Under the pieces are notes generated by a model, which was given only the letters and a program-made list of their open reading frames with translations, searched no databases and had not been told where the DNA came from. From G026625185 sp963727835 (GTDB lineage Bacteria; Desulfobacterota; WTBG01; JAGOGO01), in assembly GCA_963727835.1 (NCBI GenBank), contig CAVSIB010000030.1, forward strand, positions 15,877 through 79,876: a stretch of 64,000 bases of DNA, given 5' to 3'. Each line of letters opens with the position of its first letter. The first letter of the stretch is position 1. Position numbers and translations under genes: made by a program. Of this stretch, positions 43,021 to 50,005 are shown piece after piece.

Positions 43021-44976
43021 ATGAATTTTAGGAACCGAGACATTCTAATTGTTTGTTTTTTTGTGTTCTTTTCTACCCTCCCCCTCTTTCTTTTCTGTCC
43101 ACCCTCCTTTGCCCAGTCAGAGGAGGAAATGCAAACTCTCCAGATGTTTTATAAGGAAAAAGACCTGGTAGTATCCGCTACCAGAAACCTCGAACCAATC
43201 TCTCAGGTTGCCGAAAATATCACGGTTATTACTGCCAAAGACATCGAGCATATGAATGCCCATACTGTGGCTGATGTCCTGAACCGTGTCCCGGGTCTCT
43301 TCATTAATTATAATCAGGACTTCGGCGCCCCCTCGTTGCTTCAAATCCAGGGCTCGGAGCCGAGGCATGTCCTCGTTGTGGTTGACGGCATCAAGTGGAA
43401 TTCTCTGGCAAGCGGGGCGGCTGAAACAAACGCTATTCCGGTAGATATCATCGAACGCATAGAGATAATCAAAGGCCCTGCCTCATCATCCTGGGGTTCA
43501 GCTTTAGGAGGGGTGGTAAACATCATCACCAAGGACGCAGGAAACACCAGCCGGCCTTCAGGCTCTCTAAGCGCTTCGTATGGGGAAAGAGAAACCCAGG
43601 ATTATAGGGCTCAGGTTGCGGGGTTAGCCGGGACAGTAGGGTATTATCTTTATGCAGGGCACCAGGAATCTGACGGTTTCAGAGAATCGCGGGATTTTGA
43701 GACTTACAGCCTTTACTCCAAGGTTCATCTCCCGGTCACAAGCAAGGTAACTACTGACTTTACTCTCGGGTACAGTGAACCGGACCAGAAGGTTGGGGAT
43801 TTTCCGGGCGAGGATATTACCCAACGAGCAGCAAATCCGACTTTTTTTGCAACTGCGTCCCTTGATGCCTCCCTTTCCAAAGAGTTAAGCTTTGCAGCAT
43901 CCTTTCACGAATTCAAGCAAAGATTTTCCGAGTGGTTCAATTCCCTCGGGCTTTACGGGCTTCCTTTTGATCCTCCCGGAGCATTGTATGAGCATGAGGT
44001 TTATGATGAGGAAACCACGGGAGGGGATGCAAAGTTTACCTGGGCTCATGGGATCCACACCGCAGTTCTTGGAGGAGAATTTGATCGCGGCACGCTCGAC
44101 CAGACGATCAAGGCCGGGACTTTACTTCAATTATATGGCTTTCCAGCAATTGCGACTACCAGCCCGGGCATTGACCGGTGGGCAGTATATGCCAATGACA
44201 CCATTGTCATTGACCGGTGGTCCATCACCCCGGGGGTCAGGTATGACCGAAACAACATTACCGGCTCATTTGTCAGTCCAAGCCTTGGCATAACCTACCA
44301 GGTTTGGCGAGATTCTGTTTTACGCGCTTCAGTGACGCGTGGTTTTACCATCCCTCCTTTATCCTGGACGTCCGGGGGGGGGTTAACTCTTCTTCCCAAC
44401 CCAAGTCTAAACCCGGAAAAAATCATGTCCTACCAGTGTGGCGGGGAAACCGCGGTGCTCAAGTACTTCTGGTTAAAGGCGACCTTGTTCCGGCATGAGG
44501 TGGAAGATACCTTAAGCCCTAACTATGAACCACCACCATCCCCATATTACATCATTGTCAATGGCAAAAAGACCAGGAGACAGGGCGGAGAAATTGAACT
44601 GCAAACCGTCCCGGTTTATAATTTTTATTTTGTCGGCGGATATTCTTACGTCCATTATTCCCCTCCCAGCGAATCTACCGCCACCAAAGACTCCTATTCC
44701 TATTCTCTCGGTTTCAGATACGATGACAATAGATCTTTCCGGGGGGAACTTTTTGGCCATTATGTGTGGTGGGACCTTGATCCCAGTTTTATGGCAAAAT
44801 ACCATGCTTTTATCTGGGACCTGAACCTTACCAAGAAAATCTTCCTCCAGGAGAAGACCTCATCTGAGCTTTTCTTTACTGCCCACAACCTTTTTAACGG
44901 CGCTCAGTATTTTTCTGTGGAAAGCGAAAACCCCCGACGGTGGGTAGAGGCCGGAATAAGAATTAAATTTAAATAA
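43021..44976 (+). CDS. TonB-dependent outer-membrane receptor
   Basis: Outer-membrane beta-barrel that imports a large or scarce ligand (siderophore, cobalamin, metal complex or peptide) using TonB energy. It has 651 residues with a signal peptide (VFFSTLPLFLFCPPSFAQ, cleavage about 32). The TonB box region is near KDLVVSATRN (about 48-57). The plug domain is about 58-175: NITVITAKDIEHMNAHTVADVLNRVPG, DGIKWNS, VDIIERIEIIKGPASSSWGSALGGVVNIIT. The barrel ends in aromatic-rich strands and a terminal FK. The sequence resembles the BtuB/colicin I receptor group. It sits just before the peptide array and maturase. Ligand is unproven. Confidence 0.92.
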   Translation: MNFRNRDILIVCFFVFFSTLPLFLFCPPSFAQSEEEMQTLQMFYKEKDLVVSATRNLEPISQVAENITVITAKDIEHMNAHTVADVLNRVPGLFINYNQDFGAPSLLQIQGSEPRHVLVVVDGIKWNSLASGAAETNAIPVDIIERIEIIKGPASSSWGSALGGVVNIITKDAGNTSRPSGSLSASYGERETQDYRAQVAGLAGTVGYYLYAGHQESDGFRESRDFETYSLYSKVHLPVTSKVTTDFTLGYSEPDQKVGDFPGEDITQRAANPTFFATASLDASLSKELSFAASFHEFKQRFSEWFNSLGLYGLPFDPPGALYEHEVYDEETTGGDAKFTWAHGIHTAVLGGEFDRGTLDQTIKAGTLLQLYGFPAIATTSPGIDRWAVYANDTIVIDRWSITPGVRYDRNNITGSFVSPSLGITYQVWRDSVLRASVTRGFTIPPLSWTSGGGLTLLPNPSLNPEKIMSYQCGGETAVLKYFWLKATLFRHEVEDTLSPNYEPPPSPYYIIVNGKKTRRQGGEIELQTVPVYNFYFVGGYSYVHYSPPSESTATKDSYSYSLGFRYDDNRSFRGELFGHYVWWDLDPSFMAKYHAFIWDLNLTKKIFLQEKTSSELFFTAHNLFNGAQYFSVESENPRRWVEAGIRIKFK

Positions 44977-45395
44977 ACAAAAACGCCTCAATTAATTAGG
45001 CAATGGTTAACCAAGATGATGGTTAATTGTTTTCTGCGAAATCGTTTTCACCCGAAATGGCCGGGACAAAGCCGAAACCCCCAGATTCTTTCCTACAACT
45101 TAACCAGGCTTAGCCTTGTTATCCACTCAACTGTTGATCATCCCCTATTGAGTGATTCTTCGGTGTCATTTCTTAGACAAGGCTGACGCAATTTCATCTT
45201 TCAGCAGATTGCCACGAATCCTTTGGGTTCTCGCAATGACAAAAGAAATAAGGTTAATCGTGTAAAAGTATGGATGAAAATTTAGCATAAGCAAGGTGAA
45301 CTCCCCCATTGCCCCCTCTTTTCTAAAGAGGGGGCGAAAACATTAGCATGCTTAGTAGCCGATCGGAATGTTTCTGACAGGTAAATTTTTTAATT
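44977..45395. other. Intergenic region between receptor and peptide array
   Basis: About 420 bases without a gene. A perfect 11-bp hairpin at 45311-45335 (GCCCCCTCTTT, 3-base loop, AAAGAGGGGGC) lies 40-60 bases before the array promoter. Nearby text such as TTTGGGTTCTCGCAATGAC near 45222-45240 resembles dispersed repeats of anaerobic bacteria, but I cannot confirm copies elsewhere. Confidence 0.4.
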
Positions 45396-45402
45396 CGATA
45401 AA
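45374..45402 (+). promoter_or_regulatory. Candidate promoter for the precursor array
   Basis: CTGACA at 45374-45379, 17-base spacer, GATAAA at 45397-45402. The -10 is the first part of the repeat unit; the -35 lies just outside it. In later units the -35 position reads TTGCCT, so weaker internal promoters are possible in every copy. Confidence 0.45.
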
Positions 45403-45451
45403 AGTTAATCCTTTATATATTTGTAACCTTTTATTACCAAGGAGGTACGTT

Positions 45452-45556
45452 ATGAAAGAAGAAAGAATCATTATCATTGACGAAGGTATTGATGAAGTTA
45501 ACCCGGATGGGTGGCAGGCGTGCTGCTGGGGACCTTTGTTTGCCTTCAGAGGCTAA
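45452..45556 (+). CDS. RiPP precursor peptide, copy 1
   Basis: 34-residue peptide starting MKEERIIIIDEG and ending WQACCWGPLFAFRG. The acidic/aliphatic N-terminal two-thirds (to about residue 19) looks like a recognition leader; the C-terminal 14-15 residues with three aromatic pairs, adjacent Cys24-Cys25 and Trp26 look like the modified core. A strong AAGGAGGT site lies five bases before ATG. It has no signal peptide. A radical SAM/SPASM protein encoded 260 bases after the last copy is the obvious modifying enzyme; a thioether or carbon-carbon crosslink involving Cys or Trp is possible. No protease or dedicated exporter is adjacent. The order resembles predicted geopeptide-type systems of Geobacter, from memory only. 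Confidence 0.9.
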   Translation: MKEERIIIIDEGIDEVNPDGWQACCWGPLFAFRG

Positions 45557-45617
45557 TGAACCGATAAAAGTTAATCCTTTATATATTTGTAACCTTTTAT
45601 TACCAAGGAGGTACGTT

Positions 45618-45722
45618 ATGAAAGAAGAAAGAATCATTATCATTGACGAAGGTATTGATGAAGTTAACCCGGATGGGTGGCAGGCGTGCTGCTGGGGACC
45701 TTTGTTTGCCTTCAGAGGCTAA
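45618..45722 (+). CDS. RiPP precursor peptide, copy 2
   Basis: Identical to copy 1 in peptide and flanking DNA, with its own AAGGAGGT site. The frame differs by one from copy 1 because of the 166-base period. Confidence 0.9.
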   Translation: MKEERIIIIDEGIDEVNPDGWQACCWGPLFAFRG

Positions 45723-45783
45723 TGAACCGATAAAAGTTAATCCTTTATATATTTGTAACCTTTTATTACCAAGGAGGTACGTT

Positions 45784-45888
45784 ATGAAAGAAGAAAGAAT
45801 CATTATCATTGACGAAGGTATTGATGAAGTTAACCCGGATGGGTGGCAGGCGTGCTGCTGGGGACCTTTGTTTGCCTTCAGAGGCTAA
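45784..45888 (+). CDS. RiPP precursor peptide, copy 3
   Basis: Identical to copy 1, complete with ribosome binding site, start and TAA stop. Confidence 0.9.
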   Translation: MKEERIIIIDEGIDEVNPDGWQACCWGPLFAFRG

Positions 45889-45949
45889 TGAACCGATAAA
45901 AGTTAATCCTTTATATATTTGTAACCTTTTATTACCAAGGAGGTACGTT

Positions 45950-46054
45950 ATGAAAGAAGAAAGAATCATTATCATTGACGAAGGTATTGATGAAGTTAAC
46001 CCGGATGGGTGGCAGGCGTGCTGCTGGGGACCTTTGTTTGCCTTCAGAGGCTAA
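45950..46054 (+). CDS. RiPP precursor peptide, copy 4
   Basis: Identical to copy 1; returns to the reading frame of copy 1 after three unit lengths. Confidence 0.9.
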   Translation: MKEERIIIIDEGIDEVNPDGWQACCWGPLFAFRG

Positions 46055-46115
46055 TGAACCGATAAAAGTTAATCCTTTATATATTTGTAACCTTTTATTA
46101 CCAAGGAGGTACGTT

Positions 46116-46220
46116 ATGAAAGAAGAAAGAATCATTATCATTGACGAAGGTATTGATGAAGTTAACCCGGATGGGTGGCAGGCGTGCTGCTGGGGACCTT
46201 TGTTTGCCTTCAGAGGCTAA
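46116..46220 (+). CDS. RiPP precursor peptide, copy 5
   Basis: Identical to copy 1, central unit of the array; no sequence drift visible. Confidence 0.9.
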   Translation: MKEERIIIIDEGIDEVNPDGWQACCWGPLFAFRG

Positions 46221-46281
46221 TGAACCGATAAAAGTTAATCCTTTATATATTTGTAACCTTTTATTACCAAGGAGGTACGTT

Positions 46282-46386
46282 ATGAAAGAAGAAAGAATCA
46301 TTATCATTGACGAAGGTATTGATGAAGTTAACCCGGATGGGTGGCAGGCGTGCTGCTGGGGACCTTTGTTTGCCTTCAGAGGCTAA
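46282..46386 (+). CDS. RiPP precursor peptide, copy 6
   Basis: Identical to copy 1 including the leader region between genes. Confidence 0.9.
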   Translation: MKEERIIIIDEGIDEVNPDGWQACCWGPLFAFRG

Positions 46387-46447
46387 TGAACCGATAAAAG
46401 TTAATCCTTTATATATTTGTAACCTTTTATTACCAAGGAGGTACGTT

Positions 46448-46552
46448 ATGAAAGAAGAAAGAATCATTATCATTGACGAAGGTATTGATGAAGTTAACCC
46501 GGATGGGTGGCAGGCGTGCTGCTGGGGACCTTTGTTTGCCTTCAGAGGCTAA
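46448..46552 (+). CDS. RiPP precursor peptide, copy 7
   Basis: Identical to copy 1 with its own ribosome binding site. Confidence 0.9.
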   Translation: MKEERIIIIDEGIDEVNPDGWQACCWGPLFAFRG

Positions 46553-46613
46553 TGAACCGATAAAAGTTAATCCTTTATATATTTGTAACCTTTTATTACC
46601 AAGGAGGTACGTT

Positions 46614-46718
46614 ATGAAAGAAGAAAGAATCATTATCATTGACGAAGGTATTGATGAAGTTAACCCGGATGGGTGGCAGGCGTGCTGCTGGGGACCTTTG
46701 TTTGCCTTCAGAGGCTAA
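46614..46718 (+). CDS. RiPP precursor peptide, copy 8
   Basis: Identical to copy 1 with its own ribosome binding site. Confidence 0.9.
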   Translation: MKEERIIIIDEGIDEVNPDGWQACCWGPLFAFRG

Positions 46719-46779
46719 TGAACCGATAAAAGTTAATCCTTTATATATTTGTAACCTTTTATTACCAAGGAGGTACGTT

Positions 46780-46884
46780 ATGAAAGAAGAAAGAATCATT
46801 ATCATTGACGAAGGTATTGATGAAGTTAACCCGGATGGGTGGCAGGCGTGCTGCTGGGGACCTTTGTTTGCCTTCAGAGGCTAA
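46780..46884 (+). CDS. RiPP precursor peptide, copy 9 (last)
   Basis: Identical to copy 1. Directly after its stop the repeat ends and a G/C hairpin with a T-run begins, before the maturase gene. Confidence 0.9.
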   Translation: MKEERIIIIDEGIDEVNPDGWQACCWGPLFAFRG

Positions 46885-46893
46885 TGAACCGAA

Positions 46894-46931
46894 AGGGGGG
46901 TTATACTTAGTTCCCCCTCTTTTTCTTTTTT
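46894..46931 (+). terminator. Hairpin with T-run after the array
   Basis: AGGGGG (46894-46899) can pair with CCCCCT (46913-46918), followed by a pyrimidine run CTTTTTCTTTTTT. It could end or attenuate array transcription, keeping precursor in excess over maturase. The 13-base loop is long, so strength is uncertain. Confidence 0.55.
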
Positions 46932-47143
46932 AAAAATCATGGTTCATCGTGTAAAAACGCAGGTGAAAGGCAAGGAGTATTGATTTACCAAATGCAGACA
47001 TCATATAAAGTAGAAAACAAGCTGGAACTACCCTGCCCCCCCTTTTTTTGAAAAGAGGGAGTTGGGGTAGTTAACCAAGCAATGGCATCGTGAGTTAAGA
47101 AAAAATTTGATTGCGACGAAAAGTTTTATTTACAGGAGGTGAA
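46932..47143. other. Leader of the maturase gene with a large imperfect hairpin
   Basis: AACTACCC (47026-47033) can pair with GGGTAGTT (47065-47072), enclosing C-rich and AAAAGAGGGA stretches. This resembles the C/G palindromes at 42.66 and 45.31 kb. No promoter consensus was recognised with confidence. Confidence 0.4.
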
Positions 47144-48436
47144 ATGCAGCTTTCTCACTATCTCAAAATATACCCCTACGAGGAAAAACCGGGGCATCTT
47201 TTGCTTTTTTCTACCAAAAAAAGTTCCGTCATTGTCATTAAGGAAGAGACCTTTCAGGCAATAGAACAAGCTACTCTTTCCCCTTCGGATGAGGCTTTGT
47301 TATTCAAACACGGGGTGATTGTGCCGGACCGGGAAGAAGAAAAGCGGAATATGTTCGGGCTGTTGGATACGAAAAATACGAGGAATCCGGCCTTGAACAG
47401 TATGGTAGTTCTCAATCTGGACTGCAACTTTGCCTGTCTTTACTGTTATGAAGGTGACATGAAGGGAAATCGCTATATGTCAGATGAGACTGCTGCCCTC
47501 CTGATAGATTTAATTAAAAAGAACTTCACGGGAGAAAAGAAAAAACTGCTTATAGACTTTTATGGCGGGGAGCCCCTCCTGAGCTTAGGATTAATTAAAT
47601 CAATTTCCCGTGAGTTGAGTGCCTTTACTCAGGGAAAAGGAGGTTCCTTTAATTTCACGCTGGTCAGTAATGGTGCGCTCTTTAAAAAGCAGGTAGCAGA
47701 AGAGCTTGTTCCTTTAGGGCTGGAAAGGATTAAGATTACCCTCGATGGACCGGCTGAGGTTCATAACCAATACCGGCCTTTTAAGTCTGGAGCCGGAAGC
47801 TTTAATACCTTAATAAGAAATATCAAGGAGACCTGTGACCTGGTAAAAATCAGCATCGGAGGAAATTTTGAAAGCCACAACTATGAACAATTTGTATCCC
47901 TCCTCGATTTTCTGATTAAGGAAGGGCTCACACCGGAGAAGATTAGTGGTATTAAGTTCGACCCGGTTTCAAAGCGGCCAGAGGGCGATATTTCACCTGC
48001 TGACTATAAAGGCGGCTGCATGTCCATGGACGAGCCTTGGCTTATTAAGGCCTCGGAAATTTTGCGGGAAGAGATACTCAAAAGAGGCTATAACACTCCC
48101 AAAATTGCGCCAATTTTTTGTATGGTTGACAACAAAAGCTCTTTTGTGGTCAACTTCGATGGGGTCATTTATAAGTGCCCGGCCTTTATCGGCAAGGAAG
48201 GGTTCGCGGTAGGCAATGTTCAAAACGGAATTGACGATTACACGAATTCTTATAAGCTTGGCCTTTGGAAAACCAATGACGAATGTGCTGAATGTGTTTA
48301 CCTGCCCCTCTGCTTTGGAGGCTGCCGATATACGAAATTTATCCAGAAAGGTAATATAGATACCTTAGACTGCCGCAAAGATTATCTTGATGCTACCCTC
48401 GAGACTTTCATTAAACAGGAGGTAAAGTTTAGGTAG
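47144..48436 (+). CDS. Radical SAM/SPASM peptide maturase
   Basis: Probable modifying enzyme for the adjacent 34-residue peptides. It has 430 residues from ATG 47144, chosen for the ACAGGAGGTGAA site; a TTG lies 11 codons upstream. The N-terminal about 85 residues (LSHYLKIYPYEEKPGHLLLF) probably form the peptide-recognition part seen in this enzyme group. The radical SAM cluster is CNFACLYCYE (Cx3Cx2C, about 101-110), followed by IDFYGGEPLLS. The SPASM region has C-x13-G-x4-C (CMVDNKSS to YKC), CAECVYLPLCFGGC (Cx2Cx5Cx3C) and a last Cys in LDCRKDY, enough for two auxiliary [4Fe-4S] clusters. It is similar in layout to sactipeptide, quinohemoprotein and geopeptide-type maturases; reaction type is unknown. 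Confidence 0.93.
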   Translation: MQLSHYLKIYPYEEKPGHLLLFSTKKSSVIVIKEETFQAIEQATLSPSDEALLFKHGVIVPDREEEKRNMFGLLDTKNTRNPALNSMVVLNLDCNFACLYCYEGDMKGNRYMSDETAALLIDLIKKNFTGEKKKLLIDFYGGEPLLSLGLIKSISRELSAFTQGKGGSFNFTLVSNGALFKKQVAEELVPLGLERIKITLDGPAEVHNQYRPFKSGAGSFNTLIRNIKETCDLVKISIGGNFESHNYEQFVSLLDFLIKEGLTPEKISGIKFDPVSKRPEGDISPADYKGGCMSMDEPWLIKASEILREEILKRGYNTPKIAPIFCMVDNKSSFVVNFDGVIYKCPAFIGKEGFAVGNVQNGIDDYTNSYKLGLWKTNDECAECVYLPLCFGGCRYTKFIQKGNIDTLDCRKDYLDATLETFIKQEVKFR

Positions 48437-48479
48437 GGAGCAGAAGACAGGAGGCAGATGGAAAGAGGGTGACTCTAAA

Positions 48480-48510
48480 AATGTCATTCCTGCAAAAGCA
48501 GAAATCTAGA
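48480..48510. repeat. Fragment of a dispersed palindromic repeat
   Basis: ATGTCATTCCTGCAAAAGCAG followed by AAATCTAGAA resembles the widespread bacterial repeat with core CATTCCTGCGAAAGCAGGAATC. The inverted CCTGC/GCAG(G) halves are partly decayed. Only one copy is noticed here. Confidence 0.35.
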
Positions 48511-48550
48511 ACCAATCGAAATTACTGGACTCTCCCGAGTCAAGTTTGGG

Positions 48551-48700
48551 AGAGTAACAGATTGGGAATTATTAGACGTTCTCTTGATTCTTGCACGAGA
48601 TCTCGGTTATAGTGAGACAAATGATTTAATGCTCCAGGTGGAGGAAGTGAGTAAACTTCTTGATGCCTATGCGAAAGCTATTCTGAATTCTGACTCCTGA
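48551..48700 (+). pseudogene. C-terminal remnant of a four-helix-bundle (S23/23S IVP) protein
   Basis: A frame open to the TGA at 48698-48700 reads DWELLDVLLILARDLGY, then LMLQVEEVSKLLDAYAKAIL. This matches the last helix pair of the four-helix-bundle proteins often encoded within 23S rRNA intervening sequences or scattered singly in genomes. No start or N-terminal half is present, so it is a truncated relic. Confidence 0.55.
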
Positions 48701-48723
48701 CGTCTGACGTCTAAATTAGTAGT

Positions 48724-50004
48724 ATGAAATTTATTGCTGATTTCCACATTCATTCCCATCTTTCCCGGGCTACCAGCCGTGAGATGAACCTTGAGAATAT
48801 CTATAAGTGGGCTCAACTCAAAGGGGTAACTGTGGTGGGGACTGGAGATTTTACCAATCCCCAATGGTTTAAAGAACTCCGCGAAAAACTTGAGCCTTCT
48901 GAACCCGGCCTCTTTGTTTTAAAGCCACAGTATCGACATGCTATTGATGAGGAGATTCCTGAGTCCTGCCGAGCATTGGTGAGATTTATTCTGTCGGTAG
49001 AAATTAGCAGCATTTACAAAAAATACGAAAAGACACGTAAAGTTCATAACCTCATCTTCTTCCCTGACCTTCGTTCTGTTTCCCGTTTAAATGCCATGCT
49101 CACAAAGGTAGGCAACCTCTCATCGGATGGAAGACCCATCCTGGGGCTGGACAGTAAAGAGTTATTGAGAATGGCTCTTGATGCCTCTCACGAGACATAT
49201 TTTGTGCCCGCCCACATCTGGACTCCTCACTTCTCGGTCTTGGGCGCAAACAGCGGCTTTGACTCTCTTGAAGAATGCTTTGAAGAGTTAACGCCGTTGA
49301 TCCACGCCGTAGAAACCGGACTGTCGTCTGATCCCCCTATGAATTGGAGGCTTTCCGGCCTGGATAACGTAACACTCATCTCTAACTCCGATGCCCATTC
49401 TCCTAATCGCATCGGCCGAGAGGCGAATATTTTTTCCGCCGAGCTTTCTTATTTTTCTATTCTCGATGCGCTCAACAATCCAGTAAAAGGCGAGTTTTTA
49501 GGAACTATCGAATTTTTTCCCGAAGAAGGAAAGTACCACTTTGATGGTCACCGCACTTGTGGAGAGCGGCTCTCGCCCGCGGAAACCATCAGACATGGGG
49601 GGATTTGTCCAAAGTGCGGGAAAAAAGTTACTGTGGGAGTTATGCACCGGGTTACCGAATTGGCGGATCGTCCCTTAGGCTTTGTGCCTGATGGAAAACC
49701 TACTTTTAAAAGCCTCGTCGGACTCACGGGGGTGATCAGTGAAATTTATGAAGTGGGGGGAAAAAGTAAAAAAGCCCAGAATGAATATTTACGGCTCCTG
49801 AGGCTTCTGGGAAATGAGTTATTTATTCTTATGGACTGCCCTCTGCCTACCCTTAAAAACGCCGGTCTTTCCCTCCTTCCCGAGGCGATCAATAACGTGC
49901 GGAAAGGTGAGGTAAGCATTCTGCCTGGCTACGACGGAGAATACGGGAAGGTGAGAGTCTTTAAGGAGAAAGAGAAAAACTCAAAACAGCTGAAACTCTT
50001 TTGA
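48724..50004 (+). CDS. Endonuclease Q-like PHP-domain protein
   Basis: Homologous to EndoQ, an archaeal-type endonuclease that nicks 5' of deaminated bases (uracil, hypoxanthine) and abasic sites. It has 426 residues. PHP metal ligands: FIADFHIHSHLS (about 3-14), FVPAHIWTPHFS (about 160) and LISNSDAHSPNRIG (about 218). A zinc motif, CGERL and CPKCGKKV (about 281-303), follows as in EndoQ. The UvrD-type helicase gene starts two bases after its stop, a pairing repeatedly annotated in bacteria, suggesting a joint repair role. Activity is inferred from family. Confidence 0.85.
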   Translation: MKFIADFHIHSHLSRATSREMNLENIYKWAQLKGVTVVGTGDFTNPQWFKELREKLEPSEPGLFVLKPQYRHAIDEEIPESCRALVRFILSVEISSIYKKYEKTRKVHNLIFFPDLRSVSRLNAMLTKVGNLSSDGRPILGLDSKELLRMALDASHETYFVPAHIWTPHFSVLGANSGFDSLEECFEELTPLIHAVETGLSSDPPMNWRLSGLDNVTLISNSDAHSPNRIGREANIFSAELSYFSILDALNNPVKGEFLGTIEFFPEEGKYHFDGHRTCGERLSPAETIRHGGICPKCGKKVTVGVMHRVTELADRPLGFVPDGKPTFKSLVGLTGVISEIYEVGGKSKKAQNEYLRLLRLLGNELFILMDCPLPTLKNAGLSLLPEAINNVRKGEVSILPGYDGEYGKVRVFKEKEKNSKQLKLF

Positions 50005-50005
50005 A

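Larger units (their letters stand above)
45396..46889 (+). repeat. Nine tandem 166-bp repeats, each with a RiPP precursor gene
   Basis: Nine head-to-tail units start at 45396, 45562, 45728, 45894, 46060, 46226, 46392, 46558 and 46724. By eye all nine are identical, including non-coding parts. Each holds AAGGAGGT, a 5-base gap, a 34-codon peptide gene and a leader TAAAAGTTAATCC...TTTATATATTTG. The unit length is not a multiple of three, so successive genes are in rotating frames, yet each has its own start, stop and ribosome binding site. The perfect identity points to recent expansion or strong homogenisation. The array ends at a hairpin plus T-run. Confidence 0.98.

Noticed and set aside
45434..46805. 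69-codon minus-strand frames repeated in each unit
   Set aside because: Mirror of the repeat with no start signal or family similarity.
45477..46884. 81-codon frames running from one repeat unit into the next and ending in the 34-residue peptide
   Set aside because: They arise because the repeat period shifts the frame by one; their upstream part is antisense-like noise and lacks a ribosome binding site, while the 34-codon gene has a strong one.
45396..46889. CRISPR array
   Set aside because: Units are 166 bp with no variable spacers and no cas genes; each unit is coding.
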